From the NCBI GenBank assembly GCA_009928265.1, contig RFPR01000128.1, forward strand, positions 1 through 5,969: a stretch of 5,969 nt of DNA, given 5' to 3'. Position 1 is the first letter of the stretch. Each line of letters starts with the position of its first letter. A program made the position numbers and the translations under genes. The DNA is from Pseudomonadota bacterium (GTDB taxonomy: Bacteria; Verrucomicrobiota; Verrucomicrobiia; Chthoniobacterales; UBA6821). Shown one piece after another: positions 1-5,969 of this stretch. The notes beneath the pieces are model-generated. The model ran no database searches and was not told the DNA's origin. It was given only the letters and a program-made list of their open reading frames with translations.

Positions 1-2462
1 ATAACGCCTTCGCGCTGGGCTTTTTCAAGAGCCTGGGAAACATCGGCACGCAGGGCGAGAAGCGCCTCGAAGCGAGCGAGGATCTTCTGATCCGGAGCCT
101 TTTCGTCGGGAAAGAGTTCCAGATGGACGGAGGATGCAGGACGGAAGTGACCCCAGGCCTCCTCGGCCGTAAAGGCGAGGATCGGTGCCATCAATCGGAC
201 GAGATCCTCGAAGACCTTGGCCATCACGGCCTGCGTGGCGCGGCGACGCGGTGCGTTGGCGGGATCGCAGTAGAGGCGGTCCTTGGTCACGTCGACGTAG
301 ATGCTACTGAGTTCCACGGCGCAGAACTGCGTCAACGCCTGATATACCTTCTGGAAGGCGAGTTCCGCATAAGCCTTGCGGCACTCGTTCACCGTCTCCT
401 GAAGACGAGCCAGGATCCAGCAGTCGACGGCGGTCGGCTCGGCGGCGGGAGCAGACGCATCGTAGTCGGCAAGATTGGCCAGCAGGATGCGAAGCGTGTT
501 GCGGATCCGGCGGTAGGAATCGGTGAGGCGCGCAAAGATCTCCTCCGAGAAGGGAACGTCGTCGGTGAACTGGACGCTGGAGGCCCAGAGGCGAACGATA
601 TCGGCCCCATAGGTCTTCACGAAGTGATCGGCCTCGGTCGGCTTCTGATAGCCTCCCTGCCCCTGGTTCGACTTGGAGATCTTCTGACGAGTATCGACAT
701 CGACCACGAAGCCATGGGTGAGCACGGTCTTGTAGGGCGCCTTCTCGTTAAGCGCCACAGAGGTCATCAGCGAGGACTGGAACCAGCCGCGATGCTGGTC
801 GGTCGCTTCGAGATAAAGGTCGGCGGGGAACGAAAGCTCGGGACGACCGCGAAGGACGGCCTCATGGCTCACGCCGCTATCGATCCAGACGTCCAGAGTA
901 TCATTGCGACGGGTCGATCCAGCCGGAGCGCCGGTCAGGCGGCACCACTCGGCATCATCGAGGGCGAACCAGGCATTGGATCCTTGTGCGGCGACCACCT
1001 CGGAAACCTTCGCTATAACGACCGGATCGAGGATCGGCTCACCCTGCGGATCATAGAAGACAGGAAGGGGAACTCCCCACGTGCGCTGGCGGGAAATGCA
1101 CCAGTCGGGACGGGACTCGACGGTTCCGCGGATGCGGTTTCGACCCCAGTGCGGGATCCAGTTCGTGGCATCGATTTCCTTCAGCGCGGTCTCGCGCAGG
1201 GCGTCGATGCGGATGAAGAACTGCTCGACAGCGCGGAAGAGGATCGGGGTCTTGGAGCGCCAGCAGTGGGGATAGCTGTGCTGGTAATCCTGACGGCCAA
1301 GCAGGGCACCCTTCTCCGTGAGGATCCGGATCACCTCTTCGTTCCCTTCAAAGACATTCTTTCCGACGAGCGCGGGAACGCCACACTCCTCGGTAAACTT
1401 GCCGTAATCATCCACCGGCGAGAGAAGCTCCAGACCGACCTTGCGGCCGAGTTGGTAATCGTCGTCACCGTGACCGGGCGCGATGTGAACGCATCCGCTG
1501 CCGGTCTCGAGGGTGACGAACTCTGCCGTGTGAACGGTGGCCGTGCGATCGAGGAAGGGATGGCGAGCCTTGAGCCCCTCGAGGGTCGAACCCTTGCGGG
1601 GCTCCCCATGCTGGGAAAGTTCCAGACCGGTTTCCTGCTTGAACACCTCGGCACGGCCGGCAGCCACGATCAGGCACTCGGCGGCACTCTCCAACACCAC
1701 GTAGTCGAGATCGGCATGGACTGCGATCGCGAGATTCGCCGGAAGAGTCCAGGGCGTGGTCGTCCAGATGACGATCGAGAGCGGCTTGTCGTCGGGAAGC
1801 CCAACGGAGGCAGCCTCGTGGTGATCGACGGCGAACTTCACAAAGATCGCGGGAGAGGTCTTCTCCTGATACTCCACCTCCGCCTCGGCAAGCGCGGTCT
1901 GTGCCCCGGTGCTCCAGAGAACAGGCTTCTTGCTACGGTAGACGAGTCCCTTCTCCACCATCACGCCGAAGGAACGGATGATTGCGGCCTCGTACCCGGG
2001 ATCCAGTGTCAGGTAGGGATTCTCCCAGTCACCAAAGACACCGAGACGGCGGAACTGGCCGCGCTGGATGTCGATGAACTTGCGAGCGTACTCCTCGGAC
2101 TTCTGGCGGACCTGCAACGGGGTGAGCCCGGCAGAGGACTTCACCACGCGGAACTCGATCGGGAGACCGTGGCAGTCCCATCCCGGAATGAACGGAGACT
2201 GGAATCCGGCCATCGTCTTCGATTTGACGACAAGATCCTTGAGTACCTTATTGAGGGCCGTCCCCATGTGCACATCGCCGTTCGCGAAAGGGGGACCGTC
2301 GTGCAGGACGAACTTAGGCGCACCCCCGCGCGCACTCTGGATCGCCTCGTAAAGCCCCTCCTTCTCCCACTTGGCCAGCAGTTCCGGTTCACGCTGGGCA
2401 AGACCGGCCTTCATCGGAAAGTCGGTCTTGGGAAGCAGGACGGTATCCTTGTAGCGGGACAT
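1..2462 (-). CDS. ileS: Isoleucyl-tRNA synthetase (class Ia, editing-competent), 3' end outside the window
   Basis: Cytoplasmic enzyme that charges tRNA-Ile with isoleucine and hydrolyses mischarged Val-tRNA-Ile. About 820 codons are visible from ATG at 2462; the frame is open at the left edge. Bacterial IleS is usually near 930-940 residues, so roughly the last 110, including any C-terminal zinc module, are missing. Seen in order: HDGPPFANG at 54-62 with HMGT at 65-68 (HIGH position), GWDCHGLPIE at 94-103, the Thr-rich editing motif TTTPWTLPAN at 234-243, the second editing motif GSGCVHIAPGHGDDDY at 321-336 (H326 and D335 align with E. coli H333 and D342), DWCISRQRTWG at 453-463, KISKS at 594-598, and the anticodon-binding helical domain from about 675. 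The editing site therefore looks intact. The departures from HIGH and KMSKS are probably lineage traits. The start fits the family N-terminus, with no Shine-Dalgarno sequence and a CU-rich tract directly upstream. It could be co-transcribed with the aminotransferase, but a 171-bp structured gap separates them. Confidence 0.97.
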   Translation of the reverse strand, partial: MSRYKDTVLLPKTDFPMKAGLAQREPELLAKWEKEGLYEAIQSARGGAPKFVLHDGPPFANGDVHMGTALNKVLKDLVVKSKTMAGFQSPFIPGWDCHGLPIEFRVVKSSAGLTPLQVRQKSEEYARKFIDIQRGQFRRLGVFGDWENPYLTLDPGYEAAIIRSFGVMVEKGLVYRSKKPVLWSTGAQTALAEAEVEYQEKTSPAIFVKFAVDHHEAASVGLPDDKPLSIVIWTTTPWTLPANLAIAVHADLDYVVLESAAECLIVAAGRAEVFKQETGLELSQHGEPRKGSTLEGLKARHPFLDRTATVHTAEFVTLETGSGCVHIAPGHGDDDYQLGRKVGLELLSPVDDYGKFTEECGVPALVGKNVFEGNEEVIRILTEKGALLGRQDYQHSYPHCWRSKTPILFRAVEQFFIRIDALRETALKEIDATNWIPHWGRNRIRGTVESRPDWCISRQRTWGVPLPVFYDPQGEPILDPVVIAKVSEVVAAQGSNAWFALDDAEWCRLTGAPAGSTRRNDTLDVWIDSGVSHEAVLRGRPELSFPADLYLEATDQHRGWFQSSLMTSVALNEKAPYKTVLTHGFVVDVDTRQKISKSNQGQGGYQKPTEADHFVKTYGADIVRLWASSVQFTDDVPFSEEIFARLTDSYRRIRNTLRILLANLADYDASAPAAEPTAVDCWILARLQETVNECRKAYAELAFQKVYQALTQFCAVELSSIYVDVTKDRLYCDPANAPRRRATQAVMAKVFEDLVRLMAPILAFTAEEAWGHFRPASSVHLELFPDEKAPDQKILARFEALLALRADVSQALEKAQREGV

Positions 2463-2474
2463 AGGAGAGAGGGG
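2463..2474 (-). promoter_or_regulatory. CU-rich translation start region of ileS, no Shine-Dalgarno
   Basis: The 12 bases before the ATG read CCCCTCTCTCCT on the coding strand: all pyrimidine, with no GGAG or AGGA. It supports this ATG only through protein homology. Such pyrimidine tracts are compatible with S1-assisted initiation (inference). Confidence 0.5.
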
Positions 2475-2500
2475 TTTAGACTGAAGACTATTAGGCAGCT

Positions 2501-2524
2501 AGGAGCTGAAAGGAATCAGCTACT
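2501..2524 (-). other. Small hairpin in the ileS leader
   Basis: AGCTGA (2504-2509) and TCAGCT (2516-2521) are perfect inverted repeats around a 6-nt loop. After one mismatch, AG (2501-2502) and CT (2523-2524) extend the stem. It would form in the ileS 5' leader about 40 nt before the start codon. It is not followed by a T-run on the minus strand, so it does not look like a terminator. AGCT occurs once more at 2497-2500 and could pair in competition. Function unknown; a stem this short can arise by chance. Confidence 0.4.
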
Positions 2525-2531
2525 TGGTGTC

Positions 2532-2634
2532 AGGCTTGGTGATTTGAGATGCGGGGCAAGGCGCGCGAGTGAAGCTGTAGTGGACCTACTGCGAACAAGC
2601 AGCAACACCGCCCCGCGCTCAAAGCGACGAGCCT
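2532..2634. repeat. Imperfect palindromic intergenic element (REP/MITE-like), about 103 bp
   Basis: Plus-strand arms: TTTGAG (2543-2548) pairs with CTCAAA (2618-2623), and GCGGGGC (2551-2557) with GCCCCGC (2610-2616); between these blocks AT (2549-2550) faces G2617. An outer block, AGGCT (2532-2536), pairs with AGCCT (2630-2634), joined by a decayed stretch (2537-2542 against 2624-2629) in which about half the positions pair. In the centre is a hairpin GC-T-GTAG (2574-2580), loop TGGAC, CTAC-T-GC (2586-2592), flanked by unpaired AAGGCGCGCGAGTGAA and GAACAAGCAGCAACACC. Two strong arm blocks, a central hairpin and an intergenic site are the layout of dispersed bacterial palindromic repeats. It has no T-run, so it is not a classical intrinsic terminator. 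The structure is seen directly; repeat-family membership is an inference from resemblance. Confidence 0.72.
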
Positions 2635-3719
2635 TATTCGAAGGTGTCGTCGAGCCAGTTGAGAAGTTGGGAAATCGTCTCCACGGTCTCGTCGCCCATG
2701 TTCGAGATGCGGAAGGTCTGGCCTTTGATCTTACCGTAGCCGCCGTCGATGATGCAGGAGTGCTTTGCCTTGAGGCGTCCGATCCAGGCAGCGATGTCGG
2801 CGTTCTTGTTGTTCTTCACGCAGGTGAGACCGACGGAGCGGTACCCCTCGGGTGCGAAGAACTCCCAACCGCGAGCATTGACCCAGTCGGCGACGAGATT
2901 GTTGGTAGCAGCGTGACGGGCGTAGCGGTTCTCTAGCCCCTCGGTGGCGATGTCCTCGAGCTTCGACTGGAGGGCGTAGATGTGCGAGATGACCGGGGTG
3001 CTCGGGGTCATGTCCCCCTCGTGGTTCTTCTGGAACTCGAGGAAATCGAAATAGTAGCCGCGGCCGGTGATCTGCTCGGCGCGCTTCATCGCCTTCTCGG
3101 AGACCGAGAAGAGGGCCATACCGGGAGGCAGGGCGAGTGCCTTCTGGCTGCCGGTCAGCATGACGTCGATGCCAAGCTCGTCCATCGGGACGGGAAGAAC
3201 CGAGAAGGAAGAGACGGTATCGACGATGAGGAGCACCTCGGGGAATTCCTTCAGGACGTCGGTGAGCTCCTTGATCGGGTTCATGCATCCGGTGGAGGTC
3301 TCATTGTGGATGAGGGTGACGACGTCGATGTCCCCCTTGGAGAGACGCTCACGGAGGAGCTCCGGGGTGATCGGCTTGCCCCACTCGACCTGCAGCTTGT
3401 CGGCCGCATAGCCGCAACGCTTGGCCACGTCGTTCCACTTGTCGGAGAAGGCGCCGGTCATGCAGTTGAGGACCTTCCCCTTCACGAGGTTGCGGAGGGA
3501 TCCCTCCATGACGCCCCAGGCGGAGCTGGTGGAGATGTAGACGGGACGGGAGGTCTTGAAGAGCTGCTGAAGTCCCGGCTGGACCGAGGCATAGAGCTTT
3601 TTGAAGTCGTTGCCGCGGTGGCCGATCATCGGCTTGCGGAAGGCCTGGAAGGTTTTCTCCGAGACCTCGACGGGTCCGGGGCTGAAGAGTTTGACGTGTT
3701 GGCTCATAAAAGTGTGCAT
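2634..3719 (-). CDS. Class V PLP-dependent aminotransferase, alanine/serine-glyoxylate (serine-pyruvate) type
   Basis: Complete 361-residue protein, within the usual length of the AGAT/PucG-like fold-type I family. These enzymes move the amino group of alanine or serine to glyoxylate or pyruvate through pyridoxal phosphate in the cytoplasm. Seen: N-terminal FSPGPVEVS at 12-20, IGHRGNDF at 32-39, the cofactor-pocket segment STSSAWGVMEG at 63-73, HNETSTG at 138-144, IVDTVSS at 165-171 with D167 to contact the PLP ring nitrogen, TGSQKALALPPG at 189-200 with K193 as Schiff-base lysine, EGYRSVGLTCVKN at 291-303, and FRISNMG at 336-342 with R337 as likely substrate-carboxylate arginine. The exact substrate cannot be read from sequence; relatives may act as phosphoserine aminotransferases, so no symbol is given. 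Met1 (3719) and Met5 (3707) are both possible starts. Neither has a Shine-Dalgarno sequence, and Met5 still precedes the conserved SPGP block. The gene starts 54 bp after the TPR gene ends; its stop touches a palindromic repeat. Confidence 0.93.
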   Translation of the reverse strand: MHTFMSQHVKLFSPGPVEVSEKTFQAFRKPMIGHRGNDFKKLYASVQPGLQQLFKTSRPVYISTSSAWGVMEGSLRNLVKGKVLNCMTGAFSDKWNDVAKRCGYAADKLQVEWGKPITPELLRERLSKGDIDVVTLIHNETSTGCMNPIKELTDVLKEFPEVLLIVDTVSSFSVLPVPMDELGIDVMLTGSQKALALPPGMALFSVSEKAMKRAEQITGRGYYFDFLEFQKNHEGDMTPSTPVISHIYALQSKLEDIATEGLENRYARHAATNNLVADWVNARGWEFFAPEGYRSVGLTCVKNNKNADIAAWIGRLKAKHSCIIDGGYGKIKGQTFRISNMGDETVETISQLLNWLDDTFE

Positions 3720-3773
3720 TTTGACAGAGAGACCGAAGGAATCACGCCCTAAATCACCCGGCGGCGGGAAGCA
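3720..3773 (-). promoter_or_regulatory. 54-bp gap between TPR gene and aminotransferase, translation start region
   Basis: On the coding strand it contains a short GC-rich hairpin, CCCG-CCGC-CGGG, just after the TPR stop; there is no following T-run, so it is weak as a terminator. The tract TCTCTCT (3732-3726) lies six bases before the ATG at 3719. No Shine-Dalgarno sequence precedes either that ATG or the one at 3707. No clear promoter is visible, and the short distance favours read-through from the TPR gene. Confidence 0.4.
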
Positions 3774-5969
3774 TCAGTTTTCCCAAAGAAAGTTCTCGAG
3801 CTTCAGCTTGGAGAGACGGGCTTTGGCCTCCTCGGCCCTGGGGCCGTTCTCGTTCGCCAACTGGAGATAAAGGGCGGCGGCATCGTTCCACTGCTTTCGT
3901 CCCTCGAGGAGCCGCGCGGCCTCGAAAGCTGTCCTGTCATGCCATACCTGCTCGGATTCGTTGTCACGGGGGTTTTTGAAGGCCTCGTAATAGGCAGCCA
4001 GTGCTGCATCCACGTCCCCGAGTTTTTCGAGAACCAATCCCCTCTTGCAAAGGGCTTCGTTACGCCAGTGAAGCGGAATCGCGGGGTCCAAGGAAAGCAC
4101 TCTCCAGGCATCGGCCGCCTCACGGTCATGGGCAGGCTCCTCGGAGGCAAGACGGTGGAGGGTATCACCCTTCGCCATAAGTGCCGCTGCGCGGATCTCG
4201 GAGTCTGGCCCCTGCGTCGTGAGAATCTTTTCATAGATCGCGAGAGCATCCTTGGGCAGATTTTGGGCGTTTTTGATGGCACCCTCCTGGAGCCTGGCCT
4301 GCCAGGTCAGAGAATCCTGTGGGCCGCTTCCGGCAACACGCTCCAGCAGGACCAGCGAATCATCGATCGAAGTGGGATCCATCGAGCGCGCAGCCGACTG
4401 CGCCGCAAGAAAAAGGGCTCGCCGGCCGAACTCCGATCCTGTCTGACTCGATGCTAGGCGCTCGAACTGGACGCGGGCTCCCTGCACATCGCCCGTGGCC
4501 AAAAGCGACTCGGCGAGCTTCAAGCGCACCTCAGGTACAAAACGGGAGTCGGGATGAGCTTCAAGGAACTTCCTGGCGGCCTCCGTAACGGAGACGGAGT
4601 CCCCTTTCCTTCCAGTGTCCTTGAGGAAAACGGCGAGATACTCCTCGCGCTCTGGTTCCACGGCATTGTCACGGAGGGGTTTGGCAAAATCCTTGATCGC
4701 CGCATCCCCCTTGCCCGATTTCATGGCAAGTTCCGCAGATGCCAGACGAGCCCGGGATTTCACTCCGGAATCGGAAACCGAATCGGCCAGATCGCCGAGC
4801 ATCTTCTCCCCCGCAGGATCCCCACGACGGGCGAGATCAAGGGCTATCTGGAAGCGCATCTCCTCGGAGGGCGGCCCCGAACCCAGTTCGGCAATTTCGC
4901 GGGCTTCCCTCGAGACATCCAGACGTCCACTGCCGGAAGTGGCCGCCAGCAAGGATCGGTTGTAGAGAGCTTCCTTGGCCAAACGGTGATCAAACTCCCC
5001 CGCCGCTCGGAACTCCGTGGTCGCCTGCTCCAGGTTACCGGAGGATGCGGCTGCAAGCCCCCGTACAAAAGCAGTCTTCGCTCGGAGCACCGGCGCCGCC
5101 GAGGGACGGTCCTCTGCGTACTTGGCCGCCTCCGCTGGATTCCCCTGACGAAGCGCAGAGAGGGCCAGAAGCAAGCGCGCCTCGTCACTGAGAGGATCAT
5201 CGGGCCAGGTGGCGACGAAAGCCTTCAGTTGGGAAGCACTACCGCGGGAATCGTCAAGATGACGGCGTCGGGCGTCGAAGAACGCGGCGTATTTGGCCCG
5301 CACGGGGCGCTTTTTGTCCTGCGACCACTTGGCATAGGGCAAGACTCGGGAACCCGGCTTGGCGGCATCGACAAGCTGGTCGTAGAGGCGGAACTCCTCG
5401 CCCATGATGGGTGCATCGTCGATACCATCCAGATGCTTCTCGAGCAGCGCAGCGGCCTTCGCATTGCGATCGGAAGCGGAAAAGCATTCCGCAGCACCTA
5501 TTGCTGATGCCGAAGCGATCCAGGGAGTGACGGGGGGGATATTGGCGAAAAGTCGGGCGGCTTCGGCAGGATTCCCAGCACGCCATGTCGCCAGTGCCTC
5601 GAGATAGGCAGCAGCAGCCTTGGACTCCTTTCCTGCCAGCGAGGCCGAGTGCATGAGGGCGATGCACTCGTCTATTTTGCCTGCAGCCAGAAGGTCTGCC
5701 CCCTTTTCAAGAATGGCATCTTCGACCATAGGGGAATCAGAGGGTATTTCCTGCAACAACGAGGCGGCTGTGACTGGATCTCCCGAGCCCCGTAAAGATC
5801 TGGCTGCGGAGACCAAAAGCATCTCACGGGGCACGCCCGGAACGGAGGTTCCATCATCCAGCAATCCCCGAAGGATGGGAGATGCGGCGGCATGGTCTCC
5901 GGTTCCGGCCAGGGCCCGGGCTTTCCAATAGGCCATCACCGGATCCCCGGAACCTCCCGACGATGCACA
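3774..5969 (-). CDS. Large TPR-repeat protein, probable envelope scaffold, 5' end outside the window
   Basis: The frame is open to the right edge: codons upstream of the first possible start (GTG at 5939) read CASSGGSGDP without a stop, so the protein starts outside. 731 residues are visible (numbered here from the window edge). They form an Ala- and Leu-rich string of helix pairs with TPR spacing, at least ten units. Examples are AYWKARALAGTGDHAAA (13-29), EALATWRAGNPAEAARLF (124-141), ARLLLALSALRQGNPAEAA (264-282), VRLKLAESLLATGDVQGARVQ (near 481-501), CKRGLVLEKLGDVDAALAAY (641-660) and a last pair near 679-705. Two units are preceded by FVATWPDDPLSDEA and FLEAHPDSRFVPEV, the 'PDS..' linker typical of YbgF/BamD-type periplasmic TPR proteins. 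No catalytic motif is visible. The chain ends in a charged helix, KARLSKLKLENFLWEN. TPR arrays bind proteins, so a role in envelope assembly or as a lipoprotein adaptor is inferred; a signal peptide would lie outside the window. The partner is unknown. Confidence 0.88.
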   Translation of the reverse strand, partial: CASSGGSGDPVMAYWKARALAGTGDHAAASPILRGLLDDGTSVPGVPREMLLVSAARSLRGSGDPVTAASLLQEIPSDSPMVEDAILEKGADLLAAGKIDECIALMHSASLAGKESKAAAAYLEALATWRAGNPAEAARLFANIPPVTPWIASASAIGAAECFSASDRNAKAAALLEKHLDGIDDAPIMGEEFRLYDQLVDAAKPGSRVLPYAKWSQDKKRPVRAKYAAFFDARRRHLDDSRGSASQLKAFVATWPDDPLSDEARLLLALSALRQGNPAEAAKYAEDRPSAAPVLRAKTAFVRGLAAASSGNLEQATTEFRAAGEFDHRLAKEALYNRSLLAATSGSGRLDVSREAREIAELGSGPPSEEMRFQIALDLARRGDPAGEKMLGDLADSVSDSGVKSRARLASAELAMKSGKGDAAIKDFAKPLRDNAVEPEREEYLAVFLKDTGRKGDSVSVTEAARKFLEAHPDSRFVPEVRLKLAESLLATGDVQGARVQFERLASSQTGSEFGRRALFLAAQSAARSMDPTSIDDSLVLLERVAGSGPQDSLTWQARLQEGAIKNAQNLPKDALAIYEKILTTQGPDSEIRAAALMAKGDTLHRLASEEPAHDREAADAWRVLSLDPAIPLHWRNEALCKRGLVLEKLGDVDAALAAYYEAFKNPRDNESEQVWHDRTAFEAARLLEGRKQWNDAAALYLQLANENGPRAEEAKARLSKLKLENFLWEN

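Larger units (their letters stand above)
2463..2633. other. Intergenic region between aminotransferase and ileS (171 bp)
   Basis: No ORF of interest and no tRNA. From the aminotransferase side it holds a large imperfect palindrome (to about 2532), then the sequence TGACACCAAG (minus strand), a small hairpin at 2501-2524, an AT-richer stretch (2475-2495) and the CU-rich tract before the ileS start. I could not recognise a convincing -35/-10 pair: CTGACA (minus strand, 2533-2528) has no good -10 at 16-18 bp. I also see no T-box features; the tRNA-binding core and the T-rich terminator are absent. ileS may be read from upstream or from a non-consensus promoter here. Confidence 0.7.

Noticed and set aside
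2543..2623. Intrinsic terminator of the aminotransferase gene
   Set aside because: The GC-rich arms are separated by about 52 nt and no T-run follows on either strand, so a classical rho-independent terminator is not supported.
2463..2633. T-box riboswitch in the ileS leader
   Set aside because: A T-box is a natural expectation for an aminoacyl-tRNA synthetase gene, but there is no conserved T-box antiterminator sequence and no terminator with a T-run; the structure present is a symmetric palindrome instead.
123..2936. A 937-codon open frame on the plus strand
   Set aside because: It lies antisense to ileS and part of the aminotransferase, shows no recognisable motif, and reads through the intergenic palindrome. 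GC-rich codon use on the minus strand removes stops from the opposite frame, so it is a shadow.
2982..3752. A 256-codon plus-strand frame opposite the aminotransferase
   Set aside because: The opposite strand encodes a complete PLP enzyme with all key residues, so this is an antisense shadow.
3721..3754. TTGACA on the plus strand as a -35 box
   Set aside because: No -10 box lies at 16-18 bp (the position holds GC-rich sequence; TAAAT comes about 23 bp later), and no plus-strand gene follows.
4554..5507. A 317-codon plus-strand frame opposite the TPR gene
   Set aside because: The composition is unlike a folded protein family and no motif is visible; the minus-strand frame shows clear TPR periodicity.

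Overview
The window holds three genes, all on the minus strand, so the biological order runs from the right edge to the left: a large TPR-repeat protein (its start lies beyond the right edge), a class V PLP aminotransferase of the alanine/serine-glyoxylate type (complete), and isoleucyl-tRNA synthetase, ileS (its 3' end lies beyond the left edge). There is no tRNA, rRNA, CRISPR array, transposase or phage gene. Nearly all of the sequence is coding; the two gaps are 54 bp (3720-3773) and 171 bp (2463-2633).

Organism: a GC-rich bacterium. The IleS is the bacterial type with an intact editing domain, but its class I signatures are variant: HMGT in place of HIGH, and KISKS followed by NQGQGGYQKP in place of KMSKS-LGN. 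I associate this form with the Planctomycetes-Verrucomicrobia-Chlamydiae group, and the Ala-rich TPR protein fits Verrucomicrobiota. This placement is an inference from remembered family features, not a search. Neither of the two start codons in view has a purine-rich Shine-Dalgarno sequence; both follow short CU tracts.

Layout: 3774-5969 is the TPR protein, with at least ten helical-hairpin repeats, some of the YbgF/BamD kind, so it is probably an envelope scaffold. Its stop lies 54 bp before the aminotransferase start, which allows co-transcription. 2634-3719 is the aminotransferase, with lysine, aspartate and arginine in the expected places. 1-2462 is ileS. I see no metabolic link that ties the three together; the arrangement looks like an ordinary housekeeping neighbourhood.

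The one part not explained by genes is the aminotransferase-ileS gap. It is mostly filled by an imperfect palindrome of about 103 bp (2532-2634) with two strong arm blocks (6 bp and 7 bp), a short central hairpin and weaker outer arms. One end touches the aminotransferase stop codon. It looks like a member of a dispersed intergenic repeat family (REP/MITE-like) or a structured RNA element. A second, smaller hairpin lies between it and the ileS start. I found no clear evidence of a new multi-gene system.
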